NCBI GenBank assembly: GCA_050942875.1
Contig: JBMNOD010000058.1
Span: 1 to 21,581, forward strand
DNA length: 21,581 bases
Reading direction: 5' to 3'
Source of the DNA: JAAZAI01 sp050942875
GTDB taxonomy: Bacteria; Verrucomicrobiota; Kiritimatiellia; RFP12; UBA3636
Made by a program: the position numbers and the translations under genes. Positions 10,048 through 17,090 of this stretch are shown here, one piece after another. The notes under the pieces were generated by a model that made no database searches, had not been told where the DNA came from, and saw only the letters and a list, made by a program, of their open reading frames with translations. The stretch's first letter is position 1. Every line of letters starts with the position of its first letter.

Positions 10048-10632
10048 ATGTCTTCTACATCTCACCCATCTTCTTCCGACTTCAAGCAGTTCATCGACGA
10101 TGCCGCTGCGGCGATCCGCTCCCTTCATGATGTCCTGCCGGACATCGAAGCGGCTGTTGAATTGATCGTCACGACCTTGTCGTCCGGCGGCAAGGTGCTC
10201 ACCGCCGGCAACGGCGGCAGCGCCGCCGAGGCGATGCACCTGGCCGAGGAGCTTTCAGGACGCTACAAGCACAACCGCCGCGCCCTGCCCGGCCTCGCGC
10301 TCTGCGCCGACGGCACGGCGCTCACCTGCATCGCCAACGACTTTGGATTCGACCAGGTCTTCGCGCGCCAGATCGAAGCCTTCGGCGCTCCCGGCGACCT
10401 GCTCGTCCTCTTCTCGACAAGCGGCAACTCCCCCAACCTGCTCGAAGCGGCGCGTGCCGCCCAGTCGCGCCAAATGAAGGTGCTTTCCCTGCTGGGCCGC
10501 GGCGGCGGCGCCCTCCGCGGCAAGTCCGACGTCGACATTCTCGTTCCCGACACCGCCGGCGCCCATGTGCAAGAAGCGCACCAGGTCGTCCTGCATCTGA
10601 TGCTTGAAAGCATCGACGCCGCTTTCGCCTGA
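10048..10632 (+). CDS. gmhA: Phosphoheptose isomerase (sedoheptulose-7-phosphate isomerase), SIS domain
   Basis: A cytoplasmic enzyme of 194 residues that converts sedoheptulose 7-phosphate to D-glycero-D-manno-heptose 7-phosphate, the first step to the heptose of lipopolysaccharide core or other heptosylated glycans. The SIS fold shows GNGGSAAEA (54-62) and STSGNSPN (123-130), which bind the sugar phosphate. GmhA-specific residues are H64 and E68 in AMHLAEEL, and Q175, E176 and H178 in VQEAHQVVLH, which match the zinc and catalytic positions of GmhA. The length is normal for the family. ATG 10048 is supported by the promoter placed directly before it, and no ribosome-binding site is seen. 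A secreted protein of unknown role follows 29 bases later in the same direction. HldE and GmhB are not in the window. DiaA-type SIS proteins are similar but normally lack this set of ligands. Confidence 0.9.
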   Translation: MSSTSHPSSSDFKQFIDDAAAAIRSLHDVLPDIEAAVELIVTTLSSGGKVLTAGNGGSAAEAMHLAEELSGRYKHNRRALPGLALCADGTALTCIANDFGFDQVFARQIEAFGAPGDLLVLFSTSGNSPNLLEAARAAQSRQMKVLSLLGRGGGALRGKSDVDILVPDTAGAHVQEAHQVVLHLMLESIDAAFA

Positions 10633-10661
10633 CACCACAACCCCTCCCCTGCCCAACCGCC

Positions 10662-11564
10662 ATGAGAACATCGTTCGCAGCCCTCGCCCTCTTCGCCGCC
10701 GCCGCAGCGACAGCCGCCGCCAATTCGGTCATCGGCCTCAACGTCATGGCGAAGCTCGCCCATGTCGAGTACGTCTATGCAGAGGCCATCCCGCTGACCG
10801 TGACGGTCCAAAATCCGGGAAACAAGGCGTTCATCCTCGACGACTATCCGCCCTACGACGCCAATTCGTTCATGATCGCCCTTCGCACACGTGAAGGCCG
10901 CATCATCTTCCCGATAAAAGGAAGGGAACCGACGCCCGAACTCACCATCAAGCCTGGCGACGCTGCCACGTTCGACGTGAATCTCAACCAGATTTTCGGC
11001 CCGCTTCCAGAGGGGCACTACCTGCTCAGCGCGGTCGTCAATCGCGGTCAATCGTCCTTCTCCTCCAAGATCGTGCCCCTCACCATCGTGAACGGCATCG
11101 AGATCGGCAGCGCCATGCGGGCCAAGCCGGGACGCGACGACATCGCGCTGTCCTACACGCTGCTCTACTGGGCGCGGAGCGGGAAGGAATTTCTGTTTCT
11201 GCGCATCGTCGAAAAGCCCACCGACGCCATCTACGGCTTCGCCCAGCTCGGGAGCGTCGTTCGAATCGCACAGCCGCGAATCGACTTCGGGGAAGGCGGG
11301 ATCTCCATCGTCACCTACCAGACGTCGCGCGACAATTTCATGCGCGTGACATTCGATGCCTCGGGCCCTGAGCTCCAGCATGTGGGCTCCCAGCCGATGG
11401 TCAGCGCCGCCGCCGTTGCGGAGGAGAAGGCCACCCAGCGCGCCATGGAATCCGTCGAACGCTACATCGAAGAGAAAAACAAGGCCGAAGGCGGCAAATT
11501 CTTCCGCCGTCGCACAAACCGGGTCCGCAAACTGCCTGAAGGGGCGCCGAAGCCCAAGGAGTGA
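10662..11564 (+). CDS. Secreted protein of unknown function
   Basis: I do not recognise a characterised family for these 300 residues. The N-terminus (MRTSFAALALFAAAAATAAA) is a good Sec signal peptide with a likely cut after an AxA site near residue 20, so the protein should be periplasmic or exported. Residues about 30-145 look like an immunoglobulin-type beta domain: a VTVQNPGNKAFILDDYPPYD stretch, then LTIKPGDAATFDV, EGHYLLSAVVNRG and KIVPLTIV. The second half is mixed beta with aromatic residues (LSYTLLYWARSGKEFLFLRI). The C-terminus is a charged helix (about 250-280) and a basic tail ending KPKE. It lies 29 bases after gmhA, with no clear ribosome-binding site. A link to envelope sugar metabolism is only a guess from position. 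Confidence 0.75.
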   Translation: MRTSFAALALFAAAAATAAANSVIGLNVMAKLAHVEYVYAEAIPLTVTVQNPGNKAFILDDYPPYDANSFMIALRTREGRIIFPIKGREPTPELTIKPGDAATFDVNLNQIFGPLPEGHYLLSAVVNRGQSSFSSKIVPLTIVNGIEIGSAMRAKPGRDDIALSYTLLYWARSGKEFLFLRIVEKPTDAIYGFAQLGSVVRIAQPRIDFGEGGISIVTYQTSRDNFMRVTFDASGPELQHVGSQPMVSAAAVAEEKATQRAMESVERYIEEKNKAEGGKFFRRRTNRVRKLPEGAPKPKE

Positions 11565-11597
11565 AGCCCAAGGTCCAAGGTTTGAACCCTGAACCCC

Positions 11598-11630
11598 TTG
11601 ACGCCCGGCGACGGCGTTGCCGGGCGTCAA
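11598..11630. terminator. Bidirectional hairpin between convergent genes
   Basis: TTGACGCCCGGC (11598-11609) and GCCGGGCGTCAA (11619-11630) form a perfect 12-base stem with a 9-base loop. It sits between the plus-strand gene ending at 11564 and dut ending at 11627. The dut TGA stop is inside the stem. No T-run follows on either strand, so it is a very stable GC hairpin and not a textbook intrinsic terminator. Confidence 0.7.
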
Positions 11631-12055
11631 AGCCCCGTCGAGCCAAAGCCTCGTGAGCCGCGCGTGGTGTCGTCGAGTTCCCCGCACACCTTGATCGCGG
11701 GGCGGAGAATCGGGCAGACCACCATCTGGGCAATGCGCATGCCGCGGACGACCTCGAAAGGTTCGCGGCCGTGGTTCACGAGAACGACGCAGACTTCGCC
11801 GCGGTAGCCTTCATCGACCGTGCCGGGGGTGTTGAGTATCGAGATCGCGGATTTCGCGGCCAGGCCGCTGCGCGGGCGAATCTGGGCCTCGGTCCCCTCG
11901 GGCAGCGCGATCGCGATGCCCGTCCGAATGCTCGCCCATTCACCGGGCTGAAGCACCCGATCCTCGACCGAGCACAAGTCGAGCCCCGAGTCGTCGGGAT
12001 GCGCATAACGCGGAATCGCCGCCTCGGGCGTCAGCCGCTTGATCTTGAGCGTCAT
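11627..12055 (-). CDS. dut: Deoxyuridine 5'-triphosphate nucleotidohydrolase (dUTPase)
   Basis: A trimeric cytoplasmic enzyme of 142 residues that hydrolyses dUTP to dUMP and diphosphate, keeping uracil out of DNA and supplying dTMP synthesis. All five motifs are present: HPDDSGLDL (motif 1), RPRSGLA (2), GTVDEGYRGEV with the catalytic Asp (3), RIAQMVV (4) and the C-terminal RGSRGFGSTG arm (5). Length is typical. A GAGGAAGGA sequence lies upstream of ATG 12055, at a rather long spacing. It is the last gene of a minus-strand group, 30 bases after the deacetylase-like gene. A uracil-DNA glycosylase is encoded across the divergent promoter region, so the two uracil-exclusion functions are near each other but on opposite strands. 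Confidence 0.96.
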   Translation of the reverse strand: MTLKIKRLTPEAAIPRYAHPDDSGLDLCSVEDRVLQPGEWASIRTGIAIALPEGTEAQIRPRSGLAAKSAISILNTPGTVDEGYRGEVCVVLVNHGREPFEVVRGMRIAQMVVCPILRPAIKVCGELDDTTRGSRGFGSTGL

Positions 12056-12085
12056 CGTCGCCTGCCGTCCTTCCTCGCCCGCATC

Positions 12086-13225
12086 CTACTTGAGCGGCTT
12101 GATCTCGATGCCGCCTTCGAGGCTCAGCGGCGACTGGCCGGGCGCGGCGTCTTTGATCACATTGCGGCGTTCGATGGTGGCGGCATGGTAGAGCAGCACG
12201 CCGGTGGGATCGCGAATTTCGATTGTGACGGGGAAAGCCACATCCGAAGGAATCGGGATCTCGACGACGGAATCCGCCTTCAGCTCGGGGACGTCGTGGA
12301 TCACCAGCGGCTCGTAGGCATCGGCATCGAAGACATGAATGCCAGACGCAAAGGTCGGCCCTTTGTCGTGAACGACCTTCACATAGCCAAAGGTGCCTTT
12401 GCCGCGTCGTTCGAAGACCTCCATCGTGAAAAGGTGATTGCCGCCGGCGGCCTTGATGCGGGGCAGCGCGAGAAAATCCGTCTGGGGGCCGATCGACGCG
12501 ATCTTGCCGCCGTTGATCATCGCAAAGCGCACCCTCGCCTCTCGGGCGGCGGCGGCGATCTCAGGCGTATAGCTTCCGAAGGGATAGCTGAATACGCGCG
12601 TACGGTAGCCGGTGGCTCGCTTGAGATCGGAACGCGAGGCGCGAATTTCGTTGAAGGGCTTTTCATGGACGCGCAGATCGACCCGGTTGCGGGTGTGCCC
12701 GCCAAACGAAAAGACGCCCTCGTCGATCGCCGCGCGAATCTCGGTCCACGTCATCATCGGCTCGCCATTGAGCGTCCGGCGCTCGGATGGATTTTCCGCG
12801 ATGAACGTCGTGGCGAGATTGACCACGGCGGTGAACTGCTGCTCGCGGAGGATCGGCGCGACGTCGACGAGAAGGTTGCGATAGGCGTTGTCGAATGTGA
12901 TGACGATCGGCTTGGCCGGCAATGGCACCCCCCATTCCGCGTAGGCGCGGAGGCGCGCGGGCGAAACGGTGCGATAGCCCTTCGCGGAGAGATCGCGCAT
13001 CTGCCGGTAGAAGACCGACTGCGGCACCGAGACGGCATCGACCGCGATCGCCCCGATGCGCTCGTAGAGGAGAATGGGCACCTCGACGGACGGCAGCATG
13101 GCGACACGAAGCCGGATGCCGACGAAAACGACGAGCAAAACCACGGCGGCCGCAACGACGGCGCGCATGCGTCTGCGGCGCCGTGCCCGACGAGTGAAAC
13201 GACGTTCTGGAGCTTTCTCAGCCAT
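12086..13225 (-). CDS. NodB-like polysaccharide deacetylase (CE4), membrane-anchored, probably inactive
   Basis: A protein of 379 residues with a very basic N-terminus, one membrane segment (about 21-38, AVVAAAVVLLVVFVG) and an extracytoplasmic NodB-like domain (about 45-300). A C-terminal beta domain follows (about 300-379). The fold is recognisable from ILLYERIG (51-58), IVITFDNAYRN (107-117), FGGHTRNRVDL (174-184) and VFSYPFGSY (211-219). In active CE4 enzymes motif 1 is TFDDG and motif 2 is H(S/T)xxH. Here the metal-binding Asp is N113, the second His is R181, and the early YH is YE. Only H177 and the base D112 remain, so metal-dependent deacetylation is doubtful and a carbohydrate-binding role is possible. 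The start overlaps the methyltransferase stop by 8 bases, so the two genes are coupled. Substrate unknown. Confidence 0.85.
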   Translation of the reverse strand: MAEKAPERRFTRRARRRRRMRAVVAAAVVLLVVFVGIRLRVAMLPSVEVPILLYERIGAIAVDAVSVPQSVFYRQMRDLSAKGYRTVSPARLRAYAEWGVPLPAKPIVITFDNAYRNLLVDVAPILREQQFTAVVNLATTFIAENPSERRTLNGEPMMTWTEIRAAIDEGVFSFGGHTRNRVDLRVHEKPFNEIRASRSDLKRATGYRTRVFSYPFGSYTPEIAAAAREARVRFAMINGGKIASIGPQTDFLALPRIKAAGGNHLFTMEVFERRGKGTFGYVKVVHDKGPTFASGIHVFDADAYEPLVIHDVPELKADSVVEIPIPSDVAFPVTIEIRDPTGVLLYHAATIERRNVIKDAAPGQSPLSLEGGIEIKPLK

Positions 13226-14030
13226 GGGTCAGCACCGCCTCTCGGATCGTCCGCCCATCCGCGAGCACCGGTGCGGTGCGTTCGCGCCACTGTCGCCGCC
13301 GAGCATGGACCACGACGACAAAGCCGCGTGACCACAGGGTAAAGAAATCAAGCTGGTCGGCCAGCCGGTAGAGCCAGCGGGCCTTTTCGCAGACCTGGTC
13401 TTCGCCGACGCCCTTGAGAAGCTGCCGACTTTCGTAGATCCGCACCAGCTCGACAAAGAAACGCGAAAAGGAATCTGTCGAAATCACGTCGAAACCATAT
13501 TTGAGAAAACCGAAGAGGGTCCGCTCGGTGTAGGCCTCGCCAATGATCGCCCCGCCCTCGCGCTGGACGAGCCGCCGCACGAGATTGATCAAGCTGAAGC
13601 TCTTCTTGAACTGTGTGCAAACGATCAATTCACCTGCCGATTTGAGCACCCGGTTGCATTCCTTTAAAAACGCCGTGGGGTCGGACATGGCCGAAAGCAT
13701 GCCGAGCGAGACGACGACCACGTCGAAGGCATGCGGGTCGTAGGGGATTTCGCCGTCGGCGCCCAGGCAGACGACAGGGGTGCCAAGGAATTCCGAAGCC
13801 TCCTCGGCGTGGGCGGGCGAGCGAGCAAGCGTGGCCCAGGCGCCGCCATGCTCGCGCAAAACCGCGGACATCACGGGGTTGGGCATGCCGATGTCCAGCA
13901 ACACTTTTTCCTGAAGACGCTTTCTCGGAAGGCGTTTCATCAGGCAGTCCAGCTCCAGCCGCAGCGGAAGACGGCTCTTGAAGCTGTTCACCAGAACTTG
14001 GCCATGAGGAGATAGCGAATTGAAATCCAT
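13218..14030 (-). CDS. SAM-dependent methyltransferase-like protein (Methyltransf_11 fold)
   Basis: A cytoplasmic protein of 270 residues with the class I methyltransferase order: LLDIGMPNP (44-52) at the SAM loop, an acidic strand end near VVCLGADGEIPY (86-97), FDVVVVSLGMLSAM (102-115) at motif II, and ECNRVLKSAGELIVCTQF (124-141) at motif III. The SAM loop lacks the usual GxGxG (it reads G-M-P-N-P), so cofactor binding may be altered. The C-terminal third is helical, then carries FVVVVHARRR. The start at ATG 14030 has no ribosome-binding site but lies 7 bases after a good promoter. Its 3' end overlaps the deacetylase-like gene by 8 bases, so both probably act on the same glycan or lipid product. 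The substrate cannot be told. Confidence 0.75.
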   Translation of the reverse strand: MDFNSLSPHGQVLVNSFKSRLPLRLELDCLMKRLPRKRLQEKVLLDIGMPNPVMSAVLREHGGAWATLARSPAHAEEASEFLGTPVVCLGADGEIPYDPHAFDVVVVSLGMLSAMSDPTAFLKECNRVLKSAGELIVCTQFKKSFSLINLVRRLVQREGGAIIGEAYTERTLFGFLKYGFDVISTDSFSRFFVELVRIYESRQLLKGVGEDQVCEKARWLYRLADQLDFFTLWSRGFVVVVHARRRQWRERTAPVLADGRTIREAVLTHG

Positions 14031-14037
14031 GGCTCAA

Positions 14038-14067
14038 ATGTTACCAATTGGGCCGCGACAGTGTCAA
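14038..14067 (-). promoter_or_regulatory. Promoter of the methyltransferase-deacetylase-dut group, implying a leaderless transcript
   Basis: On the minus strand a perfect TTGACA (14067-14062) is followed by an 18-base spacer and TAACAT (14043-14038), then only 7 bases to the ATG at 14030. The expected transcription start is at the start codon, and no Shine-Dalgarno sequence is present. The remaining 14068-14204 interval before the divergent glycosylase gene should hold that gene's promoter. I see a TGCTACTAT extended -10-like string near 14168-14176 but no matching -35. Confidence 0.6.
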
Positions 14068-14204
14068 CATTCGATTGCGAGTCGCCGGCCGCGAGCACAA
14101 TGGAACGCTCCGGCCGATCCGTCCGATCGACCGATCCTGTTTTTGGATGGCTAAAGCCGCCATTATTTGCTACTATCAACAACCAAAGGAACGAGAGGCG
14201 TTGC

Positions 14205-14972
14205 GTGAGAGTTGAACATGGCATTTACAATGGGCTGATCCGCCACATTGAAAGCGAAATCCAGGCGGGACGACGTCATGTCGACCTGGATCCTGGCATT
14301 GTCGCGATGTTTCTGGCGATGGATGCCGATGCGCCGTCGTCCGCCGCCGGCGGAGCCATGCGTCCGATGGCGCCGCCGGCGGGCGCTGCCACGCTCGACG
14401 ACCTCGCCGCCGGGATCGCCCAGTGCCGCGCCTGCGCCCTTTGCAACGACCGCACGCAAACCGCGCCCGGCGTGGGCAACCCCCATGCGCCCGACGTGAT
14501 GATCGTCGGCGAACGCCCCGTCGAAGACGAGGACGGCCGCCTGATGCCGTTCAGCGGCGAAGCCGGGGACTTGCTTGAAAAGATGATCGCCGCCATGGGC
14601 TATGCGCCTGACGACGTCTTCATCACCACCATCGTGAAGTGCCCGACGCCGAACGGCCGCCTGCCCGACGTGGACGAAATCAGGGCATGTTCGCCTTGGC
14701 TGGAAAAGCAGATTGCGCTCGTCCGGCCGAAGTGCCTCATCGCAATGGGCACAGGAGCGTTCAGGGGGCTCGCCCGCGACATGACGGCCAACGTCACGAA
14801 AATGCGCGGCGTCTGGCACAAGCACGCCGACATCCCCCTCATGCCCACGTTTCATCCCGACCACCTTCTAAAATACGCAACGGCCAAACGGGGCGCCTGG
14901 GAGGACTTGAAGAAAGTCCTCGCGGCCCTTGGCAAACCCGTGCCCACACCTCGAAAGACAAAACCCCATTGA
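14205..14972 (+). CDS. Uracil-DNA glycosylase family 4-like protein (iron-sulfur type)
   Basis: A protein of 255 residues that should remove uracil from DNA. Four cysteines fit the 4Fe-4S ligands of family 4: C74-x2-C77, C146 (IVKCPTP) and C162 (IRACSPWL). The core reads VMIVGERPVEDED (98-110), PFSGEAGDLLEKMI (115-128), then HPDHLLK (217-223) at the minor-groove motif. Family 4 normally has GEAPG at the first motif, whereas this protein has GERPV, so activity or specificity may differ. I chose GTG 14205 because GAGAGG is placed just upstream. The frame is open further upstream, but that stretch covers the divergent promoter and shows no family similarity. The N-terminal 65 residues are poorly conserved. 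It starts the long plus-strand run, with sppA following 4 bases after its stop. Confidence 0.82.
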   Translation: MRVEHGIYNGLIRHIESEIQAGRRHVDLDPGIVAMFLAMDADAPSSAAGGAMRPMAPPAGAATLDDLAAGIAQCRACALCNDRTQTAPGVGNPHAPDVMIVGERPVEDEDGRLMPFSGEAGDLLEKMIAAMGYAPDDVFITTIVKCPTPNGRLPDVDEIRACSPWLEKQIALVRPKCLIAMGTGAFRGLARDMTANVTKMRGVWHKHADIPLMPTFHPDHLLKYATAKRGAWEDLKKVLAALGKPVPTPRKTKPH

Positions 14973-14976
14973 ACCC

Positions 14977-16155
14977 ATGAACGCCACACCTCCCGATGCT
15001 GATGTTGCCGCAGTCGAAGCGACGCCCGACGCCACGCCTCCCCCGCCCCCCCCGCCGCCGCCGCCGCCGCCCGCTTCATCCCCCACCCCGCCTGCGCGGA
15101 CGCTTTACACGCCTCCCCCGCCCCCGCCGCCACAGCGCGAGTCCTGGGCAACGTCCTGCCTGAGAAGCTGCATGGTGATGTCGTTCGTATTCGTCGTGGC
15201 GTGCATCCTCGTCGCGCTGACGATCGTCTCAAGCTGCGTGCAATTCATGTCCAATGCCTCCGAGTCGATGGAGACAATGAAGACCGTGTTCACCGAGGCC
15301 GCACAAACCTCCAAGGTCGCCGCCGGGGAAGATGGCGGCGACAAGACCGTCCTGGTGGTCAAGCTCAACGGCACGATCAGCGAGAAAGACGAATCCTCCG
15401 GCTGGCACGTCGATCCGACGGGCTCCGCGGCCGCGTTGCGCAACATCCAGGCGGCGAAAGACGAGCCGGACATCGACGGCATCCTGCTCTGCATCAACAG
15501 CGGCGGCGGCGGCATCACCGCCAGCGACATCCTCTGGAAGAGCCTCAAGGACTTCAAGGCCGCCGACTCGAACCGCGTCGTCGTCGTGCTGATGGGCTCG
15601 GTCGCCGCCTCGGGCGCCTACTACATCGCGGCGGCGGCGGACGCCATCGTCGCCAACCCCACGACGCTCACCGGCTCGATCGGCGTCATCATGAACAGCT
15701 TCAACATCCAGGAACTCGCCGACAAGATCGGGCTGAAAAACGTGACGATCAAGTCCGGCGGCAACAAGGACATCCTCAGCCCGTTTGCCGAACTGACCCC
15801 GGAACAGCAGCGGATGCTCCAGGACATGGTCGACGCCATGCACTCGCGCTTCGTCTCGATCGTCGCCGAAGGGCGCAACCTCGACGAGGCGCGCGTGCGC
15901 GCCCTGGCCGACGGGCGCGTCATGCTCGCGCAAGAAGCGTTGGACAACGACCTGATCGACCGGATCGGCTACCTCGACGACGCAAAAGCCGTATTCAAGG
16001 AGCGCTTCGGCGCCGCCCCCGCCTTCATTGAGGAAACCCGGAAGCTCCCGTTGCTGAAAATCTTTCAATCCCCCTCCTTCTGGGGGGCCAGCGCCGCTGC
16101 CGCCGCGCGGGAACTGTCGCGCGAAGCAAACGAGGAGCCCGTCCTTTTCCAATGA
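14977..16155 (+). CDS. sppA: Signal peptide peptidase SppA-like serine protease (S49)
   Basis: A membrane protease of 392 residues that degrades leftover signal peptides and membrane fragments. The cytoplasmic N-terminus contains two proline runs (12 prolines at 21-32, 7 at 46-52), followed by one membrane segment (about 65-85, CMVMSFVFVVACILVALTIV). The S49 domain then carries the catalytic pair: S212 in SVAASGAYYIAAAAD and K264 in KSGGNKDI. Their 52-residue spacing equals that of the short Bacillus SppA (S147/K199), so this is the single-domain type and not the 67-kDa E. coli type. LTGSIGVI (231-238) is also typical. ATG 14977 lies 4 bases after the glycosylase stop, and the stop overlaps the ddl start (ATGA). 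Its placement ahead of ddl-ftsQ-ftsA-ftsZ is unusual. Confidence 0.92.
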   Translation: MNATPPDADVAAVEATPDATPPPPPPPPPPPPASSPTPPARTLYTPPPPPPPQRESWATSCLRSCMVMSFVFVVACILVALTIVSSCVQFMSNASESMETMKTVFTEAAQTSKVAAGEDGGDKTVLVVKLNGTISEKDESSGWHVDPTGSAAALRNIQAAKDEPDIDGILLCINSGGGGITASDILWKSLKDFKAADSNRVVVVLMGSVAASGAYYIAAAADAIVANPTTLTGSIGVIMNSFNIQELADKIGLKNVTIKSGGNKDILSPFAELTPEQQRMLQDMVDAMHSRFVSIVAEGRNLDEARVRALADGRVMLAQEALDNDLIDRIGYLDDAKAVFKERFGAAPAFIEETRKLPLLKIFQSPSFWGASAAAAARELSREANEEPVLFQ

Positions 16156-17090
16156 CCCTTTCGAGTGACATGCAAAAAAAATACAACACGGTCGCCGTCC
16201 TGATGGGCGGCAGCTCCAGCGAACGCGACATTTCCATGCAGTCGGGCAAGGCCGTCGTCGGCGCGCTCTGCGAAGCCGGCTACGAGGCCCTTCCCATCGT
16301 GCTCGACGAGCATGACGCCTTTACACTCCCCCCGGGCGTCGAAGCCGTCTTCATCGCGCTGCACGGCACGTTCGGCGAAGACGGCGGCGCGCAGAGCGCT
16401 TTGCGCAGACTCGGCGTCCCCTACACCGGATCGGATGCGGCGTCGTCGCGGATTTCGTTCGACAAGCTCCTTGCCCGAGCGGCCTTCGAGGCCGCCGGCG
16501 TGCGGGTGCCGAAGGGCGCCGTCGTGCGCGGCGACGCGATCGACGGCGTCACGCCGCCGTGGCTTCCCGTCGTCGTGAAGCCGCCCTGCCAGGGCTCCAG
16601 CGTGGGGATCTCGATCGTCAAGGACGCGACCGCATTCCCGGCGGCGCTGGCAGAAGCCGCCAAGTATGGCGAGGAAATCCTGCTCGAAGCGTACATTCCA
16701 GGACGCGAATGGACCGTCCCCATCGTCGGCGAAGAGGTGCTCCCGATCGTGGAGATCACGCCCCAGATCGACGACGGCTGGTACGACTGGACGGCCAAGT
16801 ACGCGTCGGGCGGCACCACGCGCTATACGTTTCCCGAGGACGACCCCGCGAACGCGGAGATCGCCCGCGAAGTGCGGGAGCAGGCGATGGCGGCGTTCAA
16901 GGCCGTCAACGCGCGCGGCGTCGGCCGCGTCGACTTCCGCGTCTCGCCCGAGGGCGTCCCCTACGCGCTCGAGCTCAATTCGATTCCGGGCTGCACGGCG
17001 ACCAGCATCCTGCCCAAGTCCGCGGCCAAGGCCGGGATCAGCTTCCCCGCGCTTTGCGCACGGATTCTGGAGAGTGCGCAATGCACCTGA
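16152..17090 (+). CDS. ddl: D-alanine--D-alanine ligase
   Basis: A cytoplasmic ATP-grasp enzyme of 312 residues that joins two D-alanines for the peptidoglycan pentapeptide. Visible motifs are LMGGSSSERDIS (17-28), HGTFGEDG (71-78), the ATP-binding VVKPPCQGSSVG (141-152), GRVDFRV (258-264) and ELNSIPGCT (274-282), which supplies the Mg ligands. The canonical serine of the SLxP motif is present in the SILPKSA stretch (285-291). The start is taken as the ATG that overlaps the sppA TGA (ATGA). A second ATG at 16170 would give a start closer to some homologues. The 3' end overlaps ftsQ by 10 bases. In many bacteria murG-murC-murB stand directly upstream, but they are absent here, so only the end of the division-wall cluster is kept together. 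Confidence 0.95.
   Translation: MTLSSDMQKKYNTVAVLMGGSSSERDISMQSGKAVVGALCEAGYEALPIVLDEHDAFTLPPGVEAVFIALHGTFGEDGGAQSALRRLGVPYTGSDAASSRISFDKLLARAAFEAAGVRVPKGAVVRGDAIDGVTPPWLPVVVKPPCQGSSVGISIVKDATAFPAALAEAAKYGEEILLEAYIPGREWTVPIVGEEVLPIVEITPQIDDGWYDWTAKYASGGTTRYTFPEDDPANAEIAREVREQAMAAFKAVNARGVGRVDFRVSPEGVPYALELNSIPGCTATSILPKSAAKAGISFPALCARILESAQCT

Noticed and set aside
11771..13342. Plus-strand frame of 523 codons opposite dut and the deacetylase-like gene
   Set aside because: No recognisable domain; the opposite strand encodes two clear families with good starts.
14061..14204. N-terminal extension of the uracil glycosylase from ATG 14061
   Set aside because: It would cover the divergent promoter on the other strand, has no family similarity, and the GTG at 14205 has a ribosome-binding site.
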